Under the pieces are notes generated by a model. It made no database searches. It was not told the DNA's origin and was given only the letters and a program-made list of their open reading frames with translations. DNA of 64,000 bases, taken from assembly GCF_002288925.2 (NCBI RefSeq), contig NW_022098050.1, forward strand, positions 6,393,543-6,457,542, in the 5' to 3' direction. Source of the DNA: Delphinapterus leucas. Its lineage: Eukaryota > Chordata > Mammalia > Artiodactyla > Monodontidae. The position numbers and the translations under genes were made by a program. This document shows positions 37,383-51,505 of the stretch, piece after piece (position 1 is the first letter of the stretch; every line of letters begins with the position of its first letter).

Positions 37383-39012
37383 CTATAAAACAGGAGTTTG
37401 TAAGAAAAAATGCCATGGTGATGTGAAAGAAAACAGTCAGCTCTAACTTAATAACCACATACCAACACTTACTACAATACAAACAGGACATTAGATGGTG
37501 AAAGCAAATATGATGCATGGAAATACAACACAAAAAACAGCTACCACTAGAAACAATGTACTACTTTTGGTGTGTACAGGTTCAAGTCTTTGCTCTTTTT
37601 ATTTGGAGGGAACACTTAAGATACTTCCTTAGTAAAAATAGACTTAATTTCTGCCTTTACTATAATAGGATAGGCTTAAAATTATAGAGAAGTATGCTTA
37701 CCATTTTAAAATCTGAATATATTTAGTTGCTATTATGCATAAGTTGTCATGATCACATGGCAGCCTTTAAACCATGACCACAAGCATTCAGGACAGGTTT
37801 TAACCCTAAAGCAGTACATGATACAAAACTAGCAAGAACTCCGTGTTGGTATCTTGCTGTAAAATGCTTACATGACAACTGGCAGTGTGTCTACACACTG
37901 CTGATAAGCTTAAATGTAATTCAAACAATTTTTTAAAGCATTTAAAAATAGTTTTTTTAAACAGGATTTAGACTTTGTATTTTACTCTTTTTAGAGAAGA
38001 AAAGTGAGTTTGAATCTTGGCTTTGCCAGTGTAACACTTGAAATCTGCACAGAGCTTCAAGATATGCATGGTTTAAGGCTCTGAGTTTTATGATATGTGA
38101 ATATAGCTAGTAAATATTATAAAAGGAAACAGATTAGCATACAAGGGGTTATATGGTACCATTTTATGAATCACTGGATTTCTAAATGATTTAAAATAAG
38201 GTGCTAGATATTGTTGCATCACTTATGGGTGAGTTCTATTAGGTGCTAGTTTATGCAAATCTTAACTCACAATTTGATATTTTTTAATAGCACATTTCAC
38301 AAAAAGTACCATAAAAATTCTATCTCTTGAAATTAAATTTGAATATTAATGTTTAAGTCACTGTAAAACCAACCTGAAGGCTTTGGAACTATTGATTATT
38401 CTAAGTTTCTTTTCAGAAATCCAGCCTATAAAATTAACAAGTCTCTGCATTTGCACCTAAAATTCATACTCAAAGTGCCAGCAAATTGAAAGTTACTTGC
38501 TTGTGTTAGGCAGCACTTAACTTTTCATGTTTGATTAGGCTGTAAAGCCAGGAATTTTCTGTTCTTTTTTTTTCATTGTATATGGCTTTTAGAAATACAC
38601 ATGCAGATACAAATTATGAAAAAGCCTTCAAACTTCAGATAATTGTTGCGTAAAAATGTTCACTGGCATGTACGTTGTAGTTATTCTTAGAATTCTAAGA
38701 ATTTTGTAACCTTTAAAAATTTTTTTCCACCCCAGAGGCAGGCCCATAAGATCCCCAAAGGCTGAATTCTCAACCATCAACACAAAATGATCAGGTTGAA
38801 ATTACAATAACCATCACAGCTACAAAGATGTTAGGAAAAAAATCTTTATAGAGAATTAGTCATGTGTAATGTGTTAAAATGAAATGGTACAAGCTCTCAA
38901 TGCTCAAATGTTATGGTCCAAAATGCAGACATTATGGGATGAAAAGGGTTAATAAAGGATTGGCTATTAGCAGCTCAGTTTAGAGAAGTTTCTATAGAGG
39001 GTATCTATTCAC

Positions 39013-39048
39013 CTGTCGTCCTTTTGGTTGGGTAGTTGATGGCAAGTC
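39013..39048 (-). CDS. CASK: CASK 36-nt micro-exon in PDZ-SH3 linker
   Basis: A very short phase-0 exon of 36 nt encodes DLPSTTQPKGRQ (about residues 603-614), the last linker segment before the SH3. The acceptor is ttctacag and the donor gtgaat, a non-consensus donor after position +3, which fits regulated inclusion. Skipping would remove 12 residues in frame; I recall human isoforms lacking exactly this segment. It is far too short to be found by ORF length and was identified from the splice sites and the protein match. Confidence 0.94.
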
Positions 39049-40443
39049 CTGTAGAATAAAGCCAACCCAGGAGAAAAATTTTCATTTACTTTTCAAAGAG
39101 TACAAGGTAATTTGTGTGTTCTGTTACAATATGGTTAAAAAATGAGCTAGATTTAAGTTGTAAAGAGATAATATACATTATTCCATTTCTCAGAAATGTT
39201 GAGTTATCAAAAAAAAAAAAAAAAAATCAAACCCAGGCCATTTAGCAGCAAGCTGAAGAAAGCAGGTAAGTTTAAGCAGAGAGAAAATGTGTTCTTAAGA
39301 AACCACTCAGCATCTTCAACACAAAAGCCACTGCAAGTGAAATAGCCTATTTAAAAAACCCCCCCAAACTCAAAAGAGCTGTTGCCCTTTTCAACTTAGT
39401 CACTGCAACCATTTAGATTTCGAAAACTTCAATGGTTGTACGGATTTTCACCATCTTAAAGTTATTAAATGTTATAAATGAATTCCTTTGGTAGCCTGTT
39501 TTGAAGCTGCAAATAAAAGTCTCAGGAAATTTTCTTCCATAATTTCTCTTATATCATTCCATTTGAGGTGATCTCTAAATTATTTAAAAATTTGATAAAA
39601 ATGTTGATATATTTTTAAAGGGCAAGTTAATAGGAAAAAAGTGATACTGCTGTATTATTAGAACTCTCAATATTTTTAACAGCAATATCAGCAACTTAGA
39701 GATTTTGTTACCCCAAATATTGCACACCTGCACGTATTAAGTGCTCCCATTTGTTTAAATTAAAAACAATTCTTTTTACTTTCCAAAATGGATAGTTCTG
39801 GAAAAAAAAAGTAAAATTCCAAGTTCAAGTCAAAATATAAAGTACTTTGTGTTAAAGATGTGATAATAGCGTGGCTTAAGTGCAGTTTGAAGCCAGTTCC
39901 TTTTGCTGTTTATATCCAGGCAAGGCTTATAGTTCACAAAAGTATGTGCACGTACCACAATAACAGAGGGCACACCAATTCGTAAACTTAGATAGCGGAA
40001 ACTAAAACATGTTGCTGATATCACTCAGAATAGACAACTACAAAGCCCGAGAATACCCAAATGCCTACTCTGCAAAATCCTTACATTTCTTTATCTTTCT
40101 CAAATTCAAAAAAAATGTTGAGAAATTTCAAGAAACTTCCATTATACATCCTTTGCATAACTTTGAGCAAAGTCATAAATAGTAGATGGGTGACAGAGAA
40201 ATATTTTGAGAATGACCAAAGCAGTCTTGAACTACATTTCTTCAAATTTAACTAATGAAAGGCATTTTTAATGAGAAGAAAATGTTGAAAAAGATTTTCC
40301 AGGAGTAAACTGCATTGTAGCTGTAGTAGCCTTGTATATCGGCAGAAGACAATATTTCCACTGAACACATGTAACTAGAACACTCATGGCAGGTGGCACC
40401 AACAAAATTGTCACACTTTGCTGTGTGGAGCTAGAGTTCTTAC

Positions 40444-40512
40444 CGAAACAGAATTGTTAGTGCTGCTATGACCATTAGCTGGGGACTGTCTGGAAGTGGA
40501 GGGGGAATCTCT
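40444..40512 (-). CDS. CASK: CASK cassette exon, Ser-rich PDZ-SH3 linker
   Basis: This 69-nt phase-0 exon encodes 23 residues beginning [15 protein letters not shown] and ending NNSVS (about 580-602). It is low in predicted structure and rich in Ser, Thr, Asn and Pro. Both ends are phase 0, so skipping keeps the frame. As I recall, this exon is absent from some annotated human isoforms, which fits a cassette exon. The donor is gtaaga and the acceptor ttatttcag. Confidence 0.95.
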
Positions 40513-41439
40513 CTGAAATAAGACACAAGGTTCATTAACACAGAACACCAGCACAGAAACAGAGATATTCACATCAACAGTTACAACCACAGTCTGACAA
40601 CCATTTCCTTTGAGGTTTTAGCTATAAAGGTGCCATACTGACTTACTTGCATGATTTCACAGAAGTATGGAAAAAAATTTTACAGTTTGAAGATTCACAT
40701 ATTGTAAGTAAGTGATGACCATGTCATTCATTAACCATTTCTTTCCTGTCTCTAACATTCTATAACCTTTGCTTTCTTTAAATAAGACCCCGAAGGGTGA
40801 CTTGATATTAAAATCCTATCAAGTACTGTAAAATGACAAATATTACTATAAAATTATTGTGCTGAAGATCCCAACTGCCTAATTTTTATTGAAAATTAGG
40901 TTTGAAAAGTATTTAATAATCCTTAGGTACCTCGGTATCAAAAATTACTGAATGATGCAATTTGAAGTGAAGTGAATCTCAAAGACTTCTCATGTTGTAA
41001 TCACCTTAGAATCTTTCTAGGATGGATATTACTAATAAGGGTAAAAGATATACACCAGAGAAGAAACCTTTATTCTTTTAGATTATTTTGGCGGATTAAT
41101 TAAAACAATAATCTTGAGCCTCTAAAGATTCTGGCAAAGATCCCAGCAGCCACAACCACTATACTATGTGACATGCTCAAAATCCTTTCCAGGCTCCACT
41201 CCCTTATTGTCCAAATAAACTTTAATGTTAGAAAAAGGAGGGGATGAAAATAAGTATTTAAAAATTTTTGGTTTAGTAGAGTTCTTTGAAACCTTTGAAA
41301 TGTGCATGTCTGCTCAAAAGACATTTGCTTTTTCTAGAAAACTTAAAGAAAACCTCCGGAACCTGTTAGCCTTTAAATAATGGGATCCCTTAGATGAGTA
41401 TTGTCAGATGTTAGTGAGCAGAATGATGTCTAGGCGCCA

Positions 41440-41565
41440 CCCCCAGAGACTCATGTCAGTAGGGCCAGGGTGTGGGGCAGGGGCCCCCTCTTTTACCAAC
41501 GGCCAGGGGGATGCTGATGAAGGTGGCCAGAGAGCTTTTCTTTGGGAAGTACTGCTGTAACTGGG
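41440..41565 (-). mobile_element. MER5-type hAT fragment
   Basis: The plus strand reads 'agactcatgtcagtagggccagggtgtgggg' and 'ggggatgctgatgaaggtggcc...gggaagtactgct', which follows the reverse complement of the MER5 consensus. It is degraded, with no terminal repeats that I can define. Confidence 0.55.
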
Positions 41566-43035
41566 AAGAGTCCAACCACAGGCTTGAATTCTGCCAGAGC
41601 ACAGGAGAGTCAGACAGATTGGGGGTAGGGCTAGGAGGGGAGTACATTTTTTCCTATTCTTCAGAGGTAAAGAAGGTAAGAGAGGGCTCTTCTTACTCGA
41701 GAGCATAGCATTTATATGTGTAATTCTGGTCCCACCCCAAAACTAGTTCAACCACTCAAAAACACAAGAGAAAATTTTTAATAACTACCACTATTTTCTG
41801 GTTAGTGAGCCAAAAAGACAAAAATCAATCGTATTTACTAAATTTCTTCCAAGATGAGAAATGGTATGAGGACCACCTGTGATTTTTAGACTATCAAAAT
41901 GCTTTACATAAAAATGCATGTGACAATCTCTCTTTTCCAGTAAGGTTTGTGTACTAGGTAACAAATTTCAAAACTATAAATCCTGGAGCAGAAGTAGTTC
42001 TATATTTTGTCTTGAAATATAGTACTAATTGAAGTTCCATAAAAAGCCACCGAGAGGAGCTCAAGACCTGATATAACAGAAACCCCAATTGTCACGGCTC
42101 ACTAAAAATATACTTGACAGAACTACAAATTCTTATACATATCTTCAATAGGTTTACAAAAAAACATGAAGCCTCTGATTTTTCTTGTGAAATTTACATC
42201 ACTACTAGAGACTGGAAGAAACATTATAATTTCTCCATCAATTTCTCCTAAGTACAAATTCAATCTTCTAGATGAAATAAGTTGTCTGCCAGTCTTAAAT
42301 ATTAACTGGAGGAAATGTGTACTTCATATTGATGTACACATACTTGGAAGATGCACAAGAAAGAACAAGCTTCAGAAAAAAATATTCAAACTGAATGTGC
42401 AATGACCAAAGGATGACACCATTTAGGCCGGCTCATATTTCCAAATATAAAAAGAATAGCTTTTTGAATCTCACTTACTAACCAATAGCAAACTGAATAA
42501 TATAGGTTGGGAAAGCTACAGTTTCTAAAGGATAAGCCTATTGTAAGAAAGGAACTTTGGGTTTGTATTACTCTAGAAAACTTGTTTACGAATCAGATAA
42601 CATTCCAGTTTAAACAATTTCACAGAAGGTTGCAAAAGCCTATATTCCTCTAATAACATCAGTTATCAATTTCTCATAGACTTAACATCATCTAGAGACC
42701 TGTCACAATTATCTGAACTACTCCATCTTAACAGAAATAGACCACTTCTCAGATCCTTGGAAAGAAGAACTATCTATGTGATTTCTTAACAAGGGAAGTG
42801 AATGTACTTCCTGGAAATATTATTGCAATTATGATCTTTTTTTTCCCCAGAGACTCTATTTGTTCTGTATTAAGCCTTTGTCATTATTTGGAGCTTCTCT
42901 ATATGTATTTTGTTTTGATTCCAGCCTGCAGAAAGTTAAAGTGCTGAGGACATCTCCATGGAAGCAGGGCTGAGTAGGTGGATGGGACCTACTCTGTTCC
43001 GTTATCTTTGTTGTAAAATTGGTGTGCAGTGATCA

Positions 43036-44681
<1,646 letters not shown>

Positions 44682-44827
44682 TTAAGCTAAATACTGAAGG
44701 CCAATATTTCAGAACCAGGTACAAGTTAGGCTCACATGGTAAACTCACCAAAACAGATACACATAACTTATAGAAGACACAGTTTTGAAAGATGGCTGTA
44801 GAAATCTGCTTATTTTTCTGAGAGAGG

Positions 44828-45104
44828 CAGTGTGTATATAGTGGTTTAAAACTACAACTTCTAGATGCAGCCTGTCTGGGTTCATACCTCTGCTTCATCA
44901 CTTATACTAGCTTTAAGATCTTGGGTAACTTACTGAAACTTTCCATGTCTTGGTTTTCACATTTGTAAAATGGAGATGAAAACAGTATCTATCTCATAGG
45001 ATTGTTATGAGGATTAAATGAGTTTAATACATGTAGAGGGCTTAGAACTGTTCCTGGCACATAGTCAGTACCATTTAAGTATTTGCTGTTATTATCATTA
45101 TTAT
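44828..45104 (+). mobile_element. MIR SINE
   Basis: It follows the MIR consensus closely: 'agatgcagcctgtctgggttcat', 'atcttgggtaacttactgaaac', 'tttgtaaaatggagatga', 'aggattgttatgaggattaaatgag', and 'ctggcacatagt' at the end. Confidence 0.85.
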
Positions 45105-46179
45105 CTACCAAATATGATACAAAGGCTGTTGATTTTCAAAGAATTGTGATATAATATCTGTGTAACAACAAATTTATATTAGACATACTGTAAACTTTTA
45201 ATAATAACGTGGTAGGCATTTCAGGGTCCTGTAATACTTCAACTAGAAAAAGTGACCGAGAACCAATGCTTAAATAGTGTTATGTAAAATTTTGCTTTCT
45301 TATTTATGAATTGTGCACGTTTACTTATTGACCTGACTTCATCATGAAAAGCTCATTGTATCTTTAAGAGGTACGCACTAAAATGCATATAAAGAAAATA
45401 AGGCACCTGGTATTTGCTTTAAAGTAATCCAGGGGGGTGGGCAGTAGGGCAAATACAGATGAAACCAGTGTGACCATGAATTAACAATAATTCTACCTGG
45501 CTTATGGGTATGTGGGCGATCACTTCACTATTCTTTCCACTTTTCTCTACTTCAACTGACTGCACTGTTTTCTCTACTCATGTTTGAAAGTTAACATAAT
45601 AAAACATAAAAATTTGGGGACTTTTGTTTCAAATATGGTTGATTAGGCACTCATAGACTTTCTTACAACTACATATCCCGTCTAGGGCACACCTCTTGAA
45701 GTGTTACTGGTTTCACAAAAGGAATGCAAATTCCCAAGAACGCTTCCCACTTCCATCCCCACTCTCCCCTCCACACAAAAGAACCCTGTGAGTTGCATCC
45801 AGAGTGGTGGCAAAGTAAGGACGGAATGAAATAGTGGGAGGGGTAAATGCCATTGCTGCAATGCCTGACGGCCGGATTCTGAGCCTTGGGCCAATAGCAA
45901 GTTAGAGGAGCTGAGCCTAGGATTCTGTAGGGAGCCAAGACCCAGATCAGTGGTACTCCATGGCAGCTGGTAGAACAAGGAACAAACCCTTCCTGGAGGA
46001 AAGCGTTTCCAGTTTAGGCCCCCAAGGCTTCCATTGATTTGAACAAGCAATAGGCTTACAATCAAAGATCACCAAACATACATACAATAAGGCAAACTTC
46101 TATGCGAGTCATCAGAAAGAGAAAAAACAGATTTAGATCCTCGAGGAGGAGAGATATTGGAATGGTCAGATATAGAATA

Positions 46180-47005
46180 CAAGAATACCTTGTTTTCTTG
46201 TGCCTTGCTTTACTGTGCCTCAAAGATTCTGCATTTTTTTATAAATTGAAGGTTTGTGGCAACCCTGTGTTGAGCAAGTCTATCTGCGCCATTTTTCCAA
46301 CAGCGTTTGCTCACTTCATGTCTCTGCATCATGTTTTGGTAATTCTCGCAATACTTCAAACTTTTTCATCATTATTATATTTGTTATGGTGATCTGTGAT
46401 GAGTGATCTTTGCTGTTACTATTGTAATTGTTTTGGGGGTGTCATGAACTGTGCTCATATAAGATGGCAAACTTACCTGATTGTTGAAATGACAACAAAG
46501 GATTTAGAATATTACACAAACTTAGTTGATAAAGCAGTGGCAGGGTTTGAGAGAACTGACTACAATTTTGAAACAAGTTCTACCATGGGTAAAATGCTAT
46601 CAAACAGCACTGCATGCTACAGAGAAATCATTTGTGAAAGGAAGAGTCAATCAATGAGGCAAACTTCACTGTTGTCTTCTTTTAAGAAATTGCCAGAGCC
46701 ACCTCAAGCTTCAGCAACCACCACCCTGATCGGTCAGCAGCCATCAACATCTAGACAGTACCCTCCACCAGGAGCAAAGATTACGATTTGCTGAAGGCTT
46801 AGATGATGGTTAGCACTTTTTAGCAATAAAGTAATTTTTAATTAAAGTATGTATATTTTTTAGACATAATGCTATTGCACGCTTAATAGATGAAAGCATA
46901 GTGCAAACATAACTTTTATATGCACTGGGAAACAAAAAAATTCAGGTGACTCACTTTATTGTGGTGGTCTGAAACCAGACCTGTAATATCTCCAAGGTAT
47001 GCCTG
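46180..47005 (+). mobile_element. internally deleted Tigger1-type DNA transposon
   Basis: The left end (caagaataccttgttttctt) and right end (ctccaaggtatgcctg) are inverted copies of the Tigger terminal repeat. The first 300 bp match the Tigger 5' non-coding part, including 'ggtttgtggcaaccctgtgttgagc'. At about 46477 the sequence jumps to the transposase C-terminal coding region ([20 protein letters not shown]) and continues through 'cagcaaccaccaccctgat' to the 3' end. Most of the transposase, including the catalytic DDE core, is missing, so it cannot move by itself. A chimeric 132-codon ORF (46396-46794) crosses the junction. Confidence 0.93.
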
Positions 47006-47029
47006 TGTAAAATAGCTATATGTTAAATA

Positions 47030-47708
47030 TTAGGGGAAAGAAAGGGACCTATCTACAAGGATGAACATGCAACAAGAGATTATCAGGTGTGAACAGACAG
47101 ATCTGAAAATAAAAAGAAGAACAAGTAACTAGTACCTCTAGAAAGGAAAAATATAATTGGTAGCATAAACCAATGAACGGATGAGCTGAACAGGAGTTCA
47201 GATATGGCTGAAGAGAGTTTCAGTGAACTGGAAGACATAACCAAATAAATTGTCTAGAATGCAGTTCAGAGAAGTAAGGAGATAAGGAAAATAGGAAACA
47301 AGAAATAAAGAAAATATGAAAAAGATATTAAGAGATATGGAGGGAATGTCTAACATACATCTACCTAGAGTTCAGAAGGAGAGAATGGAGAAGAGGCAAT
47401 ATTTGAAGAAACATGGTTGCAAATTTTCTTGAACTGATGAAAACATGATTACACAGCTCCAGAAAGAATAATGTATCCCAAGTAGGATAAATAAAAAGAA
47501 ATCCATGCTGGAAGGTAGTAAAACTACAGAACATCAAAGACAAAGACCTTAAAAAGTCCAGGGAGAAAGCAGAGATCACCTACAAAGCAAGGACAATTAT
47601 AGTGACACCAGACTTCTCAATATCAAACAACAGATGCCAAAAGAAAAGAGAATGGTAACCATTAATTTAAAACTGTGCTCTCAGCAAAAGTAATCAAGAT
47701 TGAAGCTG
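47030..47708 (+). mobile_element. ancient L1M/HAL1-like element, left part
   Basis: The segment resembles ORF1-end and inter-ORF sequence of old L1M or HAL1 elements: 'agagaaagcagagatcacctac', 'agacttctcaatatcaaacaacag', 'ctctcagcaaaagtaatcaag'. It is continuous with 51506 onward, once the younger L1 between them is taken out. Confidence 0.7.
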
Positions 47709-50700
47709 ACATAAAAGGGGAAATTGACAGTAACACAATAATAGTAGGGGACTTTAACACCCCACTTTCACCAGTGGACAGATCATCCAAAATGAAAATA
47801 AATAAGGAAACACAAGCTTTAAATGAAACATTAAACAAGATGGGCTTAATTGATATTTATAGGACATTCCATCCAAAAACAAAAGAATACACTTTCTTCT
47901 CAAGTGCTCATGGAACATTCTCCAGGATAGATCATATCTTGGGTCACAAATCAAGCCTTGGTAAATTTAAGAAAACTGAAATGGTATCAAGTATCTTTTC
48001 CGACCACAATGCTATGAGACTAGATATCAATTACAGGAAAAAACTGTAAAAAATACAAACACATGGAGGCTAAACAATACGCTACTAAGTAACCAAGAGA
48101 TCACTGAAGAAATCAAAGAGGAAGTCAAAAAATACCTAGAAACAAATGACAATGAAAACATGACGACCCAAAACCTACGGGATGCAGCAAAAGCAGTTCT
48201 AAGAGGGAAGTTTATAGCTATAGAAGCCTACCTCAAGAAACAAGAAACATCTGAAATAAACAACCTAACTTTACACCTAAAGCAATTAGAAAAAGAAGAA
48301 CCAAAAAACCCCCAAAGTTAGAAGAAGGAAAGAAATCATAAAGATCAGATCAGAAACAAATGAAAAAGAAATGAAGGAAACAACAGCAAAGATCAATAAA
48401 ACTAAAAGCTGGTTCTTTGAGAAGATAAACAAGATTGACAAACCATTAGACAGACTCATCAAGAAAAAAAGGGAGAAGACTCAAATCAACAGTATTAGAA
48501 ATTAAAAAAGGGGAAGTAACAACTGACACTCCAGAAATACAAAGAATCATGAGGGATTACTACAAGGAACTATATGCCAATAAAACGGACAATCTGGAAG
48601 AAATGGACAAATTCTTAGAAAAGCACAACTTTCCGAGACTGAACCAGGAAGAAACAGAAAATATAAACAGACGAATCACAAGCAGTGAAATTGAGACTGT
48701 GATTAAAAATCTTCCAACAAACAAAAGTCCAGGACCAGATGGCTTCACAGGTGAATTCTATCAAACATTTGGAGAAGAGCTAACACCTATCCTTCTCAAA
48801 CTCTTCCAAAATATAGCAGAGGGAGGAACACTCCCAAACTCATTCTACGAGGCCACCATCACCCTGATACCAAAACAAGACAAAGATGTCACAAAAAAAG
48901 AAAACTACAGACCAATATCACTGATGAACAGAGATGCAAAAATCCTCAACAAAATACTAGCAAACAGAATCCAACAACACATTAAAAGGATCATACACCA
49001 TGATCAAGTGGGGTTTATCCCAGGAATGCAGGGATTCTTCAATATATGCAAATCAATCAATGTGATACACCATATTAACAAATTGAAGGAGAAAAACCAT
49101 ACGATAAGCTCAACAGATTCAGAAAAAGCTTCTGACAAAATTCAACACCCATTTATGATAAAAACTCTCCAAAAAGTAGGCATAGAGGGAACTTACCTCA
49201 ACATAATAAAGGTCATATATGACAAACCCACAGTCAACATCATTCTCAATGGTGAAAAACTGAAACCATTTCCTCTAAAATTAGGAACAAGATAAGGATG
49301 CCCACTCTCTCCACTATTATTCAACATAGTTTCGGAAGTTTTAGCCACAGCAATCAGAGAAGAAAAAGAAATAAAAGGAATCCAAATAGGAAAAGAAGTA
49401 AAGCTGTCACTGTTTGCAGATGACGTGATACTATACATAGAGAATCCTAAAGATGCTACCAGAAAACTACTATAGCTAATCAATGAATTTGGTAAAGTTG
49501 CAGGATACAAAATTAATGCACAGAAATCTCTGGCATTCCTAAACACTAATGATGAAAAATCTGAAAGAGAAATTAAGGAAACACTCCCATTAACCACGGC
49601 AACAAAAAGAATAAAATATACCCAGGAATAAACCTACCTAAGGAGACAAAAGACCTGTATGCAGAAAACTATAATACACTGATGAAAGAAATTAAAGATG
49701 ATACAAACAGATGGAGAGATATACCATGTTCCTGGATTGGAAGAATCAACATTGTGAAGATGACTATACTACCGAAAGCAATCTACAGATTCAATGCATC
49801 CCTATCAAACTACCAATAGCATTTTTCACATAACTAGAACAAAAAATTTCACAATTTGTATGGAAACACAGAAGACCCCAGACAGCCAAAGCAATCTTGA
49901 TAAAGAAAAATGGAGCTGGAGGAATCAGTCTCCCTGACTTCGGACTATACTACAAAGCTACAGTAATCAAGACAGTATGGTACTGGCATTAAAACAGAAA
50001 TACAGATCAATGGAACAGGATAGAAAGCCCAGAGATAAACCCACACACATATGGTCACCTTATCTTTGATAAAGGAGGCAAGAATATACAATGGAGAAAA
50101 GACAGCCTCTTCAATAAGTGATGCTGGGAAAACTGGACAGCTACATGAAAAGGAATGAAATTAGAACACTTCCTAACACCATACACAAAAATAAACTCAA
50201 AATGGATTAAAGACCTAAATGTAAAGCCAGAGACTATAAAACTCTTAGAGGAAAACATAGGAAGAACACTCTTTGACATAAATCACAGCAATATCCTTTT
50301 TGACCCATATCATAGAGAAATGGAAATAAAAACAAAAATAAACAAATGGGACCTAATGAAACTTCAAAGCATTTGCACAGCAAAGGAAACCATAAACAAG
50401 ACCAAAAGACAACCCTCAGAATGGGAGAAAATATTTGCAAATGAAGCAACTGACAAAGGATTAATCTCCAAAATTTACAGGCAGCACATGCAGCTCAATA
50501 GCAAAAAAACAAACAACCCAATCCCAAAATGGGCAGAAGACCTAAACAGACATTTCTCCAAAGAAGATATACACATTGCCAACAAACACATGAAAGGTTG
50601 CTCAACATCACTAATCATGAGAGAAATGCAAATCAAAACTACAATGAGGTATCATCTCACACCAGTCAGAATGGCCATCATCAAAATATCTACAAACAAT

Positions 50701-51505
50701 AAATGCTGGAGAGGGTGTGGTGAAAAGGGAACCCTGTTGCACTGTTGGTGGGAATATAAATTGATACAGCCACTATGGAGAACAGCATGGAGGTTCCTTA
50801 GAAAACTAAAAATAGAACTACCATATGACCCAGCAATCTCACTACTGAGCATACACCCCGAGAAAACCATAATTCAAAAAGAGTCATGTACCACAATGCT
50901 CATTGCAGCTGTATTTACAATAGCCAGGACATGGAAGCAACCTAAGTGTCCACTGACGGATGAATGGATATAGAAGGTGTGGCACGTATATACAATGGAA
51001 TATTACTCAGCCATAAAAAGAAACGAAATTGAATTATTTGTAATGAAGTAGGTGGACATAGAGTCTGTCATACCGAGTGAAGTAAGTCAGAAAGAGAAAA
51101 ACGAATACCGTAGGCTAACACATATATATGGAATCTAAAAATAAAAAAGGTTCTGAAGAACCTAGGGCCAGGACAGGAATAAAGACGCAGATGTAGAGAA
51201 TGGACTTGAGGACACGGGGAGGAGGAAGGGTAAGCTGGTATGAAGTGAGAGAGTAGCATTGACATATATACAGTACCAAATGTAAAATAGCTAGTGGGAA
51301 GCAGCTGCGTCGCACTGCACGGGGAGATCAGCTTGTTGCTTTGTGACCAACTAGAGGGGTGGGATAGGGAATGTGGAAGGGAGATGCAAGAGGGAGGGGA
51401 TATTGGGATATATGTATACATATAGCTGATTCACTTTGTTATACAGCACAAACTAACACAACATTGTAAAGCAATTATACTCCTAGAAAGATGTTCAAAA
51501 AAAAA
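47709..51505 (+). mobile_element. 5'-truncated L1 with broken ORF2
   Basis: It begins in the ORF2 endonuclease domain (GDFNTPLSPVDRS, FSRIDHILGHK, SDHNAMRLDI at 47675-48049) and continues with reverse transcriptase ([34 protein letters not shown] at 48549-49295; FADD catalytic motif at 49413-49424), the C-terminal part (50155-50973), a 3' UTR and an A tail near 51498-51505. It is inactive: stops at 49293-49295 and 49473-49475 and frameshifts split ORF2, and ORF1 and the 5' UTR are absent. An imperfect duplication of AAGATTGAAGCT (47696) and AAGATTGAGGCT (51505) marks the insertion. Confidence 0.92.

Noticed and set aside
45669..46065. 127- and 89-codon minus-strand ORFs
   Set aside because: No recognisable motif, no flanking splice signal that fits CASK phases, and they lie in the middle of the intron between two clearly matched PDZ exons.
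48549..49295. 248-codon reverse-transcriptase ORF as an active gene
   Set aside because: It is the middle of a 5'-truncated L1 ORF2. A stop at 49293-49295 and further stops and frameshifts follow, and ORF1 and promoter are absent.
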